Source of the DNA: Glandiceps talaboti
Lineage: Eukaryota; Hemichordata; Enteropneusta; Spengelidae
DNA length: 64,000 bases
Direction: 5' to 3'
Assembly (NCBI RefSeq): GCF_964340395.1
Contig: NC_135549.1
Location: 30,166,832 to 30,230,831 of the forward strand
Part shown: piece after piece, positions 12,120-25,069 of the stretch
How the letters are laid out: each line of letters begins with the position of its first letter
Numbering within the stretch: the first letter of the stretch is position 1
Program-made: the position numbers and the translations under genes
The notes under the pieces: generated by a model
What the model was told of the DNA's origin: nothing
Databases searched by the model: none
What the model saw: the letters and a program-made list of their open reading frames with translations, nothing else

Positions 12120-12175
12120 TTTGTGGTGCCTATAGCACTAGCACTACTGAACCTTATCAGGTCAGTTGTGCTAAA
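11400..12175 (+). repeat. Interspersed repeat family A, copy 2, with (CA)n
   Basis: Same module order as copy 1, lying in intron 4 of the minus-strand gene. The terminal segment has expanded into a CA microsatellite at about 12078-12114. Confidence 0.8.
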
Positions 12176-12991
12176 AAGAAATGACTTGGCTGGGATTCTG
12201 AGGCGTTCAGCGAAGTGTTCACCACTCAATAGGGGATAACTTGTGTAAAATTGGCACAAGAGGATAAAAAAACTTGCAGAGTCCAAGGATATGTAGGAAA
12301 ATTTCCTTGCTTGCCAAGGTGTACTGGGATTGTTAAGTCAGGGTCATGTGACCACTAAGGGATGGCTCATAGGGTGCAGAGAGCACAAATTAATCTACTT
12401 GGCAATACACAAGAGGAAGCAGGGGAAACCCAAAAGTAAGCTAAAAGATGGGAATTTGTCTGTACAGAATAATAAACATTGGCCTTTAAATTAAAGCCCT
12501 TCTGAATGAATAATCTGAGATACAAACTTTCATTAATTATGCAACTTAGCCCTTAATTAATTTGACACATGTTAACGACTGTTAGTGCTTTTATATCTTA
12601 GTTTGAACTATACGTGTATTGCATTTGGTGCAGCTGTTCTGGATGTATTTATGAAATAATTAATTATGCAAATTAGCATTAAGTATGCAAGCCATACCCA
12701 CCAAAAACTAATCAGTACTAGATTAGAACACGAGAATGCCACATAATAAATTGCAGAACATTTAATGCTGTACTTTTTGAGATATCAGTGGAACAAAGTT
12801 TCTGCAATGGCAGACACACAGACAGCACCATGACATCAGCTCCCAACAGGGAGCTAAAGTACAAGTGTATACAACTAGATCTTTCATTGCATCTTAGCAA
12901 GTAATACATGATAAATGGTAAGATTAAAGAATTGTCCAGTAATATCACTTTAGTATAGTGGAATAGACAAGTACTTATAATTAATACCTAC

Positions 12992-13115
12992 CTCACTTAA
13001 TATGATCGGAATTTTCTTTTTACTATTATTTTCTTTATATGACAATTGAACATTAGTTTCAGATACCACTTGTGATCCACAGATTTCAAACTGTACCCTA
13101 GTTGCTGCACGTAAC
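12992..13115 (-). CDS. Unrecognised five-exon gene, exon 4
   Basis: A 124-bp exon with acceptor TCCAG at 13120-13116 and donor GTAGGT starting at 12991. It receives two bases of a Trp codon from exon 3, then reads LRAATRVQFEICGSQ, QLSYKENNSKKKIPIILSE, and ends on a full codon. There is no stop in this frame. Exon 1 also contains an H-Y-R-LRA-T word, a weak internal similarity. Confidence 0.65.
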
Positions 13116-15226
13116 CTGGAAAGTAATTAGAGTAAATTTTTCATGATGAATAACATACAATTCTAGTGACAATGAATATTTGCATGGGTAATGCATACAT
13201 GGTGATTTAATATATATCTATATTTATGATGAATGCAATTTGTTTTTTAATTAAAGGATGAGCAACTGTTGCTTGTTATGTATACCATTTGGTAAAGTGC
13301 AGAGGGTCCATGCTTACATGTAATGGGTTATGTTTACAAACATACAAATAAATACACTACAATCAATGGCATGTAGCACAATGCCACTGTAGACACCGAT
13401 AGGTAATGTCCATATCGTCAATGTCAAATTTGTTGGGAAATCGACAGTGAGGCACTGCCACTGAAGTTTGAACAGATAGAATTTATTCTAGTTTCACTGT
13501 ACAACATATTTGTTTGGATTATTTCATTAAGCTGTTTGTTTCAAATGATCACATTTAATGTTTTTACATAAATTTTGCACCTAGACCACAGGATCCCTAT
13601 GATAATTTCCTGAAAGACCTCCAAAAACAATTCAAAAGCACTGAAAATGGCATGTAAAAATAATTATCAAAATCAAAATTTTGGTGTCCCAATTTAATGG
13701 TTGATTACCAAGGTCATGACACAACAGTGGCAGTTGGCTTTGACAGTGTTTATTTTACTAACAGACACAGCTTGATACATGTGATACATCAAGGTATTGG
13801 CCTGTCTTGTCAATAGGCTTTCGCAAATAAATGTACCAAACAAAATTCATTTCACAAAACCAGCAAAGTAAAAAAATTCATCGGTGGGCAACATGTGCTA
13901 CTCCCACCTTACATATGCACAGATGACACTGCAAGTTGATCATCGCATACACAAGGTTGAACTTAAGAAATGAGCAGCACCCATACTAACATTTGCCAAA
14001 TTTGCAAAAAATAAATTAGAACCCATTTGCTTCAGTGACAAATAAATTTCTTGTTCACCATTGAAAGACAAATAATAGTCACGGTAAATACAATTTTGCT
14101 GTACGTACAATGGTGGACTATTTTTGGGGTATTTTCTTTCATTTAAAGAATACGTTAAAACTAAACTGTAAATGGTCCAATCCCTCTAATTAGAAGATTT
14201 ACTTGTTTACTAGTCGTCACTGTTACTCCAAAGTGACATAAGAGAGCTGTAAAACATTCAGGTGATTTTCTTCTTTTCAAACCACCCGCCATATTTGTTG
14301 ACATCGATAGAGGTACAAATGTAAGTCATGTGATAGTGATGTTATAATTATGCGATATATTGAGCAAGCATGCTCATCAACGAGAAGTAAACAATGACAT
14401 GCCTGAATGGGGGTCATGTAACATGTGGGATAGCCAAGTGGTTTTTGGACTGATTTACTGCTGAAATATTCATTACAATGGCATGGATAAGGAATGGCGA
14501 TGATCTGGAATACAATGTAAGTTTAAATAAGATTAATTTTGCATTTTGTAAGAGTGTAACAACGGTGTAATGCTGATTCCGGTTAGTGACAAGGCGATCA
14601 ATAGCTGCAATAATTGTACTGTTTGCTGTGATTTTGAGGGCTTTTTTGTCTGTTTTTGTGCCTTTTCGCATTCCGATGTTTAACCCGAATAAACTAAATA
14701 CTAGCATGAAAATAGTGTTGATATATATGATCAACACAAAGGTCGTTCAAAGGTTGATGTATTCGTGTGCAGCTTTTGAATGTTTACAATTATAAAAGTA
14801 ACATTAATATTCTTTAATAATCATTTTATACATTTATGGAAAGTTATTTGGCTTTGAACACAAGGTTATTGTACATGCTTTAGCATGTGCAAAAGTAAAA
14901 TTATATTGAAAATAAGAACAAAAATAGTCAAAAAATAGTCCCCGTTGCAGCAAATATACCTTTAATGGACACCACTATTATTGTTTTGATCTTGAGTGAC
15001 ACTAACTATGGTTGTGATACATGTGTGTGTGCGCCTTGACGGTAGCCTCAAAATGGAGCTCCTGAATGACCTCTATTTTCTCACTCGTGATTGATTTTAA
15101 TTTGATTCGGAGTGGTCTGCAGCCTACATGAACATTCATGGACACTGCTTATCGATTGCAACATTTGGTTTGTAGCTTATCCGTACTGCTTTTCGCCATA
15201 ATTTTTTCTGCAAGAGACTTGTAGTT
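13116..15226. other. Part of intron 3 of the minus-strand gene
   Basis: AT-rich sequence without a recognisable element. Frames at 14414-14795 overlap on opposite strands and show no family motif. The intron also contains the piggyBac remnant at 15373 and repeat A copy 3. Confidence 0.5.
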
Positions 15227-15372
15227 TTGATCCCAATTTCAACCCCCATTGCTGACAGGCTATTGTTCAAGGTCTTCTGCATTCATATGTTAATATCAAC
15301 TATGCAATACAGTAGAAAATTGTTGCACCTGTTTAACAAGCCATCGACCAGAGAGAGATTACCAGTAGCAGT

Positions 15373-16357
15373 TTGGAATACAATGAAGTCATGTGGAATA
15401 CGAGCCAAACAACCTACCCACAGAGGGATGAGATCGGATGCTCTGAAAATCAGTATAGACTGTATGACACAATCTCAATCAAACAACTTACAATTGACAA
15501 AAGAATTCGAATAGGGTACCAAGTTGTATACAAGTTATCAGAGCCTTATTTTAATTCATCTCATCATGTTTATTTTGACAACTTTTTTAGTTCTGAACAA
15601 CTTGCTTTAGATTTGTTAGATAAAGATGTTTATGTTTGTGATACGATTCGTCAAAATAGTAAAGGTCTCCCTGCTGAGATTAAAGAGAAGCAGAAGATGA
15701 AACAAGGGGACTGTTTTACAATGCAAAGTGGCAAGGTCATTGCTTGCAAATGGTTTGACAAACAGGAGGTGCGAATGTTAACAACAAATTGCCAATCGGG
15801 GGGGGGGGGGGGGGGGATATGACCAGGGGTGGGAAAACGTTCTTTACACCAAATTCCATTATTAAATACAATAAATACATGGGTGGGTAGATTTAAGTGA
15901 TCAGATGGCATCATATTATTCTGTGTCAAATAAGTGCATGAAGTATTGGAAGTATTTATTTTTATTTTTTTCAGCGTATGATTGTGAAATTCATTTATTT
16001 TGTATGAGATAGCACATAAACCTGATCCTCGACGTCGATACAGACATGTAGATTACAGGTTAGATCTATCAAGCCAACTGATAGCAGGTTTTAGTAGTAG
16101 AAGAAAGCGAGGTCCCCAACCCCATGCTCCTACAACTGAGAATAGTTTGAGTGCAGCAAATCTACATGCACATACATCTGAGGTCATGCAACCTGATGCT
16201 AAGAGAAAAAAAAAGATGTTGCAGGCATTGCTCTAATCTTAAGAAAAAAACAAGTAAAGGTTACCCTGTTGAAACCATTTATGGTTGTAAATTATGTGGT
16301 GTTTATTTATGTAGAAATCTATGTTTTATAGATTATCATGGCAGCATCCTGCAGTAA
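15373..16357 (+). pseudogene. piggyBac-type transposase remnant
   Basis: The frame contains RIRIGYQVVYKLSEPYFNSS followed by HVYFDNFFSSEQLALDLL, the hallmark around the second catalytic Asp of piggyBac transposases. KWFDKQEVRMLTTN, further on, is the region of the third Asp. Further downstream in shifted frames are the GG-D--DQM-type block near 15880-15925, YRLDLSSQLIAGF, and a C-terminal Cys-rich finger with HC, GCKLCGVYLCRNLCF and DYH. Stops near 15890 and shifts near 15800 (a run of 18 G) and 16210 break it. The part with the first catalytic Asp is not seen. I found no TTAA-bounded terminal repeats. It sits inside intron 3 of the minus-strand gene and cannot be active. Confidence 0.85.
15799..15816 (+). 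repeat. Poly-G run inside piggyBac remnant
   Basis: About 18 consecutive G, exactly where the transposase frame is lost. Confidence 0.9.
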
Positions 16358-16549
16358 ATGTATAAATAATTCTGTGTATAAATGGATTTTGAAGAAGAAT
16401 TATTGTAAAAAAATTACAAGAAAAGATATGGATTTGAATAAAACTTTAATTTCACAGTGAAAAAAACATTTGCCTTGTTATTTTCTCCTTGATGTGTGAT
16501 ACCTGTCAGATCAGCTGTGAAAGTAAGAAAGTTGTGGGATTCTAAGGTA

Positions 16550-17432
16550 TTCATATGCAAATTAGCAATGGAGAGAAAGTGATAATTTGTATCAAAGGGT
16601 CAGTGGGGCTCATAGGGTTAATCCTGGTTGTTATCATTATAATATAGATGATTATGTGGATGTTGCTATGAGCATGGTTTTGTTGGTAGGCAAAATTACA
16701 TGCATATTTTGAATGTTTATTCACTTGTCTATTAATCCCTCTTGTTATCTTTGTGAAATACATCACCGTTTGGCTGTTGCTATGGGTGTGGTCATGATTG
16801 CTAAGGATATTTGCATACATTATTTGAATGTTTACTCACTTGCCTACCAGATGATGTTGTTATTTGATCAAAATATACTGCCATTTGGTTGTTGCTAAAA
16901 ACATCTCACCAAATATCAGTACTTTTCGAGATATAAAATTTTGACTAAAATTCACATTTTTACACGTAATTTCCATATTACCAATGAGATCATTATATGC
17001 TTAATATTTCTTCATCTATGCACTCCCAGATGCATCCCATTACATTGCAGCCAAATCTGCTGAGTACTTTTTGGAATTAAAGATTTTGACCTAAACGACA
17101 CATTTTAAGCCCTATTTTGCATATTGCTGTCATGTCATGAACAAATCTTAGTTCACTCACCCCTAAGTACATTCCAACTAAATTTCAGGCCAATCTGCCC
17201 AGTTTGTTTACCAAAAAACACATTTTTTGACCCAAAACGATCATTTTCCTTTGAACAATTTCCTGACTAGACACCCAAGTAACATTGCCACCAAATTATC
17301 AAAGCAATCGGTCCAGCAGTTTTTGACTTTAAGGTTAGGTTGTTTATACACACACATCCACACAGACAGACAGACAGACACTTAGTGACGCATATAGCAC
17401 TACTGAACATTATCAGTTCAGTTGTGCTAATA
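16550..17432 (+). repeat. Interspersed repeat family A, copy 3, with (CAGA)n
   Basis: Same modules as the copies at 9497 and 11400. The terminal tract is CACACA followed by CAGACAGACAGACAGACAC near 17361-17382, then the TCAGTTCAGTTGTGCT ending. A partial extra module follows to about 17520. Confidence 0.8.
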
Positions 17433-17768
17433 AAAATCACATTTGACCCACATCACTTATCTGTGGTACGATCATTTCCATATGAACAATTCCCCAGCTA
17501 GACAACCAAAGTAGCCATTTACACACAAAACGTACAATCTTGAATCAAATGAGTTGAACTACTGATATATTTTTGCAATACCATTGATAGATTTTGTACA
17601 AGTCACACTGATTAACAGCTTTGAAAATTAGTAGCAATTTTGTAATCAAATGATGCGTATAATTTTGAGACATGCACACATGATCATCTGTAAGAAGGAA
17701 ACCATGCTTTGTATAATTATTAATATAAATAATAGTTGTACATGACATCTAAACTCAAGTTCACTTAC

Positions 17769-17980
17769 CAAATAACGTAATCTTCCTGCAATCCTTCATT
17801 AAGAACAATGATCCTCATAATTTCAGATATGATCTGATCAAGTTTCGGCTCACTGTTGTCATTTTCTGCACAAGTTTCGTAGATCAGAGAGAGAACACTG
17901 TTTATGTTACTCATATTCATAATGTCTTCTGGTAATGCACCTCTTTTAATTTGCTTAGATTTATACAGCTTCATGTAGTC
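17769..17980 (-). CDS. Unrecognised five-exon gene, exon 3
   Basis: A 212-bp exon with acceptor ACACAG ending at 17981 and donor GTAAGTG starting at 17768. It starts on a full codon with DYMKLYKSKQIKRGALPEDI and ends GLQEDYVIW with the Trp codon split. Predicted to be helical and acidic (YETCAENDNSEPKLDQIISE). No known motif. Confidence 0.68.
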
Positions 17981-17999
17981 CTGTGTTATAGGAACAAAC

Positions 18000-19429
18000 A
18001 CAAAATATATTGCTTACAGGTTTTTTGACAAAAGAATGACAATGTTTCCACAGATGTTGATAGATTACTAGTATTGTTTCAAAGTTAGTCTCAAAGTTTA
18101 CTTCACTTGTAGTCTCGCTGCCAGAAGAGAGGGACTGCATGACTATTGTCCCTAAGCTATGTATGGCAAGCAGTGCAGCAGCGAGAAGAGAGGGACTTGT
18201 CCTGAGTCCCTTTCTTCTCATGGCTGCACCGCTTCACAAGTCATCATGCAATGCGATTTGTATGCTCGCATATACCTCCAGAGGATGTCATCTGAAATCC
18301 TCATATCTTCCTATACCACTACATTTTACATGCAATTTGCTTCGAGCCTTTAGCAGAGGTCATAAGTTCACCATTCTCATTCACAACTATTTTTTCATGG
18401 AAATCGAAATTCTGCTTTTTTTAGTACTTTTTGACTTTTTTTCCTTCGGCATTTCTGTCGTATACCACAGTAATATGAATAAAATGCCATTTTTAGTCAA
18501 ATTTAGGTATTTTTATCGATTCTCTTAATTCATAAACTTATGATGTTGTCGGAAAAGCCACTACATGTGACAATTAGCTGGAATGAAAATAAACTACATG
18601 TATGTTTGCACATTTGTATTTAAGCATTTATTGTCATTTTTAGACTAATTTCCTGAAAATTTACAAATTTGGGGATTTTTGTCACATTCTAAAGCTGTCT
18701 GTTCTATATTTTTCAAAATTCATGAGCGAAGTACGTGTGAATATGAATCGAATGATATACTGGGTGCTTAGGCACATGGTAAATTCCTTGACGGAGATAG
18801 GATTTGAATGTAGTCCTTGCAGTCATATAGAATTTTCAAAAACAGGTTTGTAAATCGTCAGCAGGTATGTTCTATACAAAGCATTTGTCCCCATATAATT
18901 ATGTTTTGAATGCCACAAAAATTGGTGAATTACGTGATGTTATAAACTATGGCATTCAAAAGAAAATAAATTCTTAACCGTGAATAAATGTTTGTGTACC
19001 GGTAGTTTTTTTAATTGTAAATATGAGACATTATGCAACATGGTCGTAAATCTTCACCTCTGTTTTCTATAGACAATTGGTGGTGTAACGTGTATCATGC
19101 TAGGCACAACATTAGTCAAGTTACATGTACGGTGTACACCGTGCACAGTATGCAATACTGTTACGCGGTAAATTGTATCATGTACTATTGTATTCTGGCC
19201 TTTGAGTGAGAAATGAGACAAATAAAATTTATAACTGTAAGTAAATGTATGTATTTGTACTACATGTATATCAATTATGTTTGTGGGATGTCTGGGTTGT
19301 AAATCCTCGTATTTTCTTCAAAAAATAGCCCCAATGGTGTTGTAGCACAACTGTACTGTACAGTTTTAAAAATAGGTGGCCATTTGCTGAATGAATATCC
19401 AGTTGCCTTAGCAGCCCTGCTGTTATCCT
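18000..19429. other. Intron 2 sequence, no gene seen
   Basis: Between exons 3 and 2. Plus-strand frames at 18139-18528 have no family motif or splice partner. The rest is AT-rich. Confidence 0.4.
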
Positions 19430-19850
19430 TGTAATATATATGATCATTTGTCTGTTGGTATGGGTGTGGTCATGCTACTAGACATATTTGCCTACATTTC
19501 TCAATGTTCATTCACCTGTCTATGAATCCCTATTGTTATATCTTTGCAATATACATATTTGATCATAGCTATGGGCAGGTTGTGTTGCTAGGCATATTTG
19601 CATACATTTTTTAAAAATGTTTTTTCATTTGTCTATCAATTCCTGTAATCATTGCAATACACATGATTATTTGGCTGTTGCTATGGCCGTGGTCTTGTTG
19701 CTAGGCAAATCTACATACATTTCTTGGACGATTATTTAATTGTCTATTAATTCTTGTTATCTTTGCAATATACATGATTATTTGGCAGTTGCTATTGGCG
19801 TGGTCTTGTTGCTAGGCAAATATACATACACCTATGACTTAATTTACCCT
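19430..19850 (+). repeat. Repeat A modules in tandem
   Basis: Four successive modules, each with a GTTG-CTATGG-like word, a GTGGTC spacer and a TTGCTAGGCA word, at about 19440, 19560, 19675 and 19785, so spaced about 110-120 bp. Confidence 0.7.
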
Positions 19851-20044
19851 CGCTGATCTCTCCCCCGGGGGTGGTAGGCAGTCAAAAGTGTCACTTCGTC
19901 TCGTACTACCCCTTGACAGAGATGGTAGTTAGGTGGGTCACAGGTAGGGTAAAGGTGGGTAAATTTGATTTTTCGTATAGTGCTAGTAGCCATGACCACA
20001 TCCATAGCAACAGCAACAGTGGTGTACTTCACAAAATAACCTCA

Positions 20045-20370
20045 GACATTAAATAACAATTGAATAATCGTCCAAAAAATGTAAGTAATTTGCCTAGCCA
20101 CAAAACCACGGCCATAGCAACAGCCAGTTGGTGGTGTTTTTCAGAAAGATCATAACCACAGAGATTAAAAGACAAGTGAATAAACATTCCAAAATGTATG
20201 TATATTTGCCTAGCAACAAGAATTTTGGAATGTTTATTCAATTGTCTTTTAATCTCTGTCGTTATCTTTCTGAAAAACACCACCGACTGGCTGTTGCTAT
20301 GGTCATGGTTTTGTGGCTAGGCAAATCTACATACATTTTTTGGACGATTATTCAATTGTCTTTTAATACC
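20045..20370. repeat. Large inverted repeat of repeat A modules
   Basis: Sequence from about 20050 to 20205 (AATAATCGTCCAAAAAATGT, then GCCATAGCAACAGCC, then AGAGATTAAAAGACAAGTGA) is repeated as its reverse complement from about 20220 to 20365. The centre is near 20212. It forms a long foldback. Confidence 0.75.
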
Positions 20371-20595
20371 CTGATCCCTTTGGTCAATAGCCTGAAAGGA
20401 TACCGAGAAGGCTTGCCAAGATTGCGATTGATCGATGATACAAAGATTGATTGAATAGAGTTAACTTTGCCTCTTCTTCAATGAGACAACTTTGATTTAC
20501 AAATTGGAGTTTGCGATGGACAAACAAACTAACCTGTCACTTTTGAAGCAAATATACAGACAAAGTTGGAAACCAGTTCCAGTAATTATCTATTG

Positions 20596-20813
20596 AACAC
20601 ATATTGCCTGGCCATGAGGGCTATAGCACCTGTTTATTACACCCGAGGGACTGTGAGTTACCAGAATCACATGCTATTTCCCCGAGGCCAAAGGCAGAGG
20701 GAAATAGCATGTGATTTGGCCGAGGGAAATAGCATGTGATTCTGGTAACTCACAGTCACGAGGGGGTAATGAACGGGTGCTATTGCCCGAATATAGGCCA
20801 AGCAATATGTGTT
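20596..20813. mobile_element. MITE-like foldback element, 218 bp
   Basis: The ends AACACATATTGC and GCAATATGTGTT are inverted. The interior is palindromic too: CTGTGAGTTACCAGAATCAC and its complement flank the centre, and ATAGCATGTGATT occurs on both sides. No ORF. A non-autonomous DNA element is the simplest reading. Confidence 0.7.
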
Positions 20814-21178
20814 TTATAATATACCTCATGCTGTGAACTCGTGGTGGCAGACGTCATCGTCAGAAGCTGCCATTTTGACCTGCTGTGAACGCGCGGTGGT
20901 CACGTGACCATGTACAAGTTGATGGAACTATTTCCCTAGGGAAATAGTCATTCTATTTTCCTATCACGTGACTGATTCTAGCGAATCATGGCATAGCATT
21001 ATCACTAGGTATATTATAAAAACATCTATATAAACATTTTCATTCTTTATTTTGTCAAAAAGTTGTAAATACCTTGTAAATATACATTTGTAGTTTATCA
21101 ACAGAAATACAAACAAATTAATACTCAAGATAAAGCTTTTCAAAGCCAATAGCGTTTTTTGAAGAAATGGCTACATAC

Positions 21179-21279
21179 ATTTAATGATGCAACTTCTTCC
21201 AGTGATGCTGTGTGTAGTTGGAATTTATCCTCTGCATCTTTACAAAAGTCAATCACATATTGTAGGGATGGATCATTTT
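21179..21279 (-). CDS. Unrecognised five-exon gene, exon 2
   Basis: A 101-bp exon with acceptor TTTTGTAG ending at 21280 and donor GTATGT starting at 21178. Its first two bases complete a Glu codon with exon 1. It reads NDPSLQYVIDFCKDAEDKFQ and LHTASLEEVASLN and ends on a full codon. No stop in this frame. Phases match both neighbours. Confidence 0.68.
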
Positions 21280-23014
21280 CTACAAAAGACAATGGGATAA
21301 TTTGATAATCATACATTAATATATTATATATATTCATATGTGCACATAAAAGGTTTAAAAGTATTCTTGCCCAACCCTGTCCCAGTGATAGGAAAGTTAA
21401 CACGCTCTGCGCCATAGTCGTTTTTATCCTGATCGCCTCCTCTACATTTGAACTGGCACCCATGCCCACGCCGTTCTGCTGAGTGAGCCACACAGCCAAT
21501 GAGGTTGCATCTTACTTGTCATGGGTGTATGCATTGAATATCAACAAACATGGCATTACTTGTGCACACAGGCAACTGACAACGTACAAAGTATTTCAAC
21601 TGTAAAAAAAATTCAGGTATTGTATTACTATATATTTACGGTAATTAAAGAATTCTTGTTTAGATGTACCTCTATGCATTTCCTCTTATCTACATGTTAG
21701 TTTCATTGGAACGCGTTTCCCGGGTAGTGTTCATGTTTATCTCAGCATACGCATTCTCTGTAGTACGCTTCTCCTCGAACATAAAGTAGTCATGAAGTAT
21801 TGTACGATTCATAGAAATATTTGCCACAGTTCTGTTATATAAACTGGGATGCCGTTAGGACAGACTCTAGACGTTGGGAAGCTTTATCCAACCATAGCAG
21901 TCCATTAGTGCTGTGCAGGGGATAGCACTAGACATGTACGGACGTGTGAAATGAACGTGTACAATTGTTGATCACAATTGAATTTGATTTTCTTTCAGAT
22001 ACTGATGATATAGATCAGTATTCAAACATATAGCCTAGGGCAGAGGTACATTCTTCGTTTTTAGTCTGTCTTTTTCCGAAGTGTTGTGCTCAGGGTTCAA
22101 CTCTGATAATACATATTCTACAACTATTCCACAGGACACTGTCATTTTCGATGTAACTTTACATTCTTGATAGTGCAATCGGTCCATTTTTCCCCATTGG
22201 AGTACTAAATAGATGGGAATGGTGTTTCCATCCTTTATTATCTTTACAACCATTAATTACTACACTGGAAACAATTGATGTGTTTAACACTTGACACACG
22301 TTGAGATACAGTGCTGTTTGCAAAGTTGAAATAGCCGCCAAGAGTGTACCGAGGATTGTGGGATATATAACCAATTTCAGTCATGCAGTCCAACTTTGTT
22401 TTGTGCTTGCATATTAATGTTTCATCTACAGACATACATCCTGTGTTAAGTAAATCTCGTCGATAAGAAAAGGAGTTGTAAGGTGACTAATAATGTTTCT
22501 GCAATCAGAGTATAAGGTTTAGTGGGCTTAAATTCATATTTCGGCTTGACATTTCAATTCTTTTTACTCCAATTTAGAGTTTTTTTCACGAAAACTTGGT
22601 GTACTGCTCTAAGGATTAATAGTTTGCAATGAGGTGTTTTAAGTCTTGTTACAAAATCCAGAAAAATGGTTCTGATGTTTAAAACACTGCACCAACAATT
22701 ATCCCTTTTATACTGCAACGTAAATGTTAGCACTCGAAAATACAGTTTGGGCCACAAGAATGAAATGTTTGTTTTTCAAATTAATTTTCTGCTCTGTAAA
22801 AAGACAGTTTTGTTACAGAAATTATAGTTTTTTGCTTTAAATTGGTATTTTTATTGTGACACAAGAAATTAATGTCTTGTTATATGAAAGAAAAGTTTTA
22901 TCCTTGTATTAAATATTTTGCTCTCAAAAATCAATTATTTATACCACAAATATAGTTTTCGTTTGTCGACTGTGGGCCACCGTACAAAATATACAAAAGC
23001 ATAATGAACATTAC
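21280..23014. other. Intron 1 of the minus-strand gene
   Basis: Open frames at 22035-22757 (-) have no recognised motif or convincing splice sites. I see no transposon here. Confidence 0.45.
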
Positions 23015-23468
23015 CTATCCACTCTTTCGCTGTCGACTTCTCTATGATGCCTTCGTGTACAATTCTTGTTGGGGTTAATGTTACGGATGGATCTAGCGGT
23101 GGTGAGGGGTCAAATAGTATATTCAGTACACGTTCTACGACTACATCCATATAAGTGCGTATAACTCTAGCAACACTAGCTGCCTCCTTGAGCGTATTTC
23201 TGACCTTGTGCAACTTGAAATTCAGTCGATTGCAGTGAGCGGCATTCCACTTACTAGTCGAAGGACCACAGGAAGTAGTATTCGACGTCGAACCTGATGA
23301 AGGTGTGGGGCTAGCGCTGCATACTTTCTTTCCGCCGAAAAGGCAAGTGGACGACGAAGTTGCACGTAATCTGTAATGTGTAACTGCGTCAGAATGGAAA
23401 CTGTCCAAACTTGTACTCGAACTAATACATTTACTTTTTTTCGTACACCCTCCCTCTACTTCCGACAT
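23015..23468 (-). CDS. Unrecognised five-exon gene, exon 1 (N-terminus)
   Basis: I start at the ATG at 23468-23466 (MSEVEGG) because the longer frame begins at a non-ATG codon. The exon is 454 bp; donor GTAATG starts at 23014. The N-terminal 85 residues are rich in Ser and Thr and low in complexity (SSTSLDSF, SASPTPSSGSTSN). They are followed by a helical, basic region, LHKVRNTLKEAASVARVIRT, then TYMDVVVERVLNIL and STAKEWI. Joined to exons 2-5 the coding length is 1557 bp, exactly 519 codons, with one terminal stop; that is strong evidence for a real gene. I do not recognise the family. GC content rises here, as expected near a promoter. Confidence 0.66.
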
Positions 23469-24848
23469 ATTGTCACCAGTCAAGCGCGTCGGCCAGGCTG
23501 GTCACTCACTCGTGCACTCATGTACGTTGACATAATACAATGTATGTCTATGTCTATCTTCCGGAAGGACTGTACTTACATACACGCGCCCCGGCCTTAT
23601 GATGAGCATGCAGTATGACCCATGACCTCCGAGGTCACCTGATAGTATGTAGATGAGTACGAGTATATATTTCTAGCTGCTTGACAGCAAGATTGCGTCC
23701 GTAGAGACGTAGCGTAGCGTAGACGCCTTCTTACGTTACTTGTATTTGATTTTAACCAATAATAATAAAGATTTTTTATGATTGATATACCATAATCGCT
23801 ATTTGACCCCACCTTTTTCTGAATGACATTGAATTCCGCCAACCTTCAATAAAAACCTGCCGTGCACCAATGCACGCCAACGAACCGCCCGGTAAATAGC
23901 AGGTAAGTAACTTCCGCGTTTCTGTCATTTTCCCAAAAAACCTGTTTTCTACAAGTTCCTGGCTTTTCATCTCTTACAGTATCTCATAATCAAATAATCA
24001 AACTATTTGACTCAATTACGGTTTTTCACTTAGTGAGAATTGCTTTCCTTAAAAAAAAATAATTTCCTGCCTCATCCCAATTGAAAATGACAACGAAAAA
24101 TAAGACGTTCGTGTTTTTCTATTATTTTCTTGACAGACAATATATCATAATCAAATATTTGAACTAATACCCCCAATATGGACTTTTCAATCAATGAAAT
24201 TATATTTTTATGGGTTCTTTACTTGAAGGTACCAGACCCCATGCTCTAACTAATTTCAAAAACAAAAAACGGGTGTGTGTGTGTGTGTGTGCTTGGCTTT
24301 TGTTGTTGTTTTATTGTTTTTTGTTTGTTTGTTTGTTTGTTTGGGTTTTTTTTTTGGGGGGGGGAGCGGTGACAATTTCATTGTTTATCCTGACAGACAA
24401 TATATTCCAATCAAATATTCAAACTACTCCCAATTTTAGCTTTTAACTTATTCAAAATTCCCTTTTTTTGGTGAAAATGATTTTTAGTTCCCCCTGTATT
24501 GTTTGTTGTAAAGGAAACCAAAATCAGACAAATTGAACATATATTTATATTGGTCAACCTATAGCCACAGATTAATTAAATTATTGATACTCTATAGGCC
24601 TAGATGTCAATTATATAAACACATAGAAAGATAATGTTAATTTATAAATGACCTACTGTGACATGGTCAATCTATGAAAATCACCAGATCGTATTTCAAT
24701 ACACCAACCTACAGCACACATTCATTCCAAACACTTATAAATTGACATAAACATAACTGCGTCAAGATAGAAAACACCTTCATTGTTGTAGTCACTTATT
24801 CTAAATTTTCCTTTATCAACCAATTTTACAGTATTTTAAGAAAGTGAG

Positions 24849-24915
<67 letters not shown>

Positions 24916-25069
24916 TATGAATTACTTGTGCAGGTTTTCATGTTTACCTCCATATTTTACAACAATTGTTTAATTTACATTAAACCATTTGAAATATAAT
25001 CAGTTAATAGACAGTTGTAGCGATTCTTGACTTTTTCTGTCTACTATTAGATCACAAAGGGTTTCTGTT
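23469..25069. other. Intergenic with simple repeats
   Basis: Upstream of the minus-strand gene. Contains GT and GTTT runs near 24273-24345, poly-G near 24354-24366 and an AT tract at 24855-24912. No gene seen. Confidence 0.5.
24855..24912. repeat. (AT)n microsatellite
   Basis: About 58 bp of pure AT dinucleotide. Confidence 0.95.

Noticed and set aside
12005-12286. Frames rich in CVCV or THTH
   Set aside because: Translation of the CA microsatellite in repeat family A.
14414-14795. Overlapping frames on both strands
   Set aside because: Opposite-strand overlap, no motif, inside the intron of a better-supported gene.
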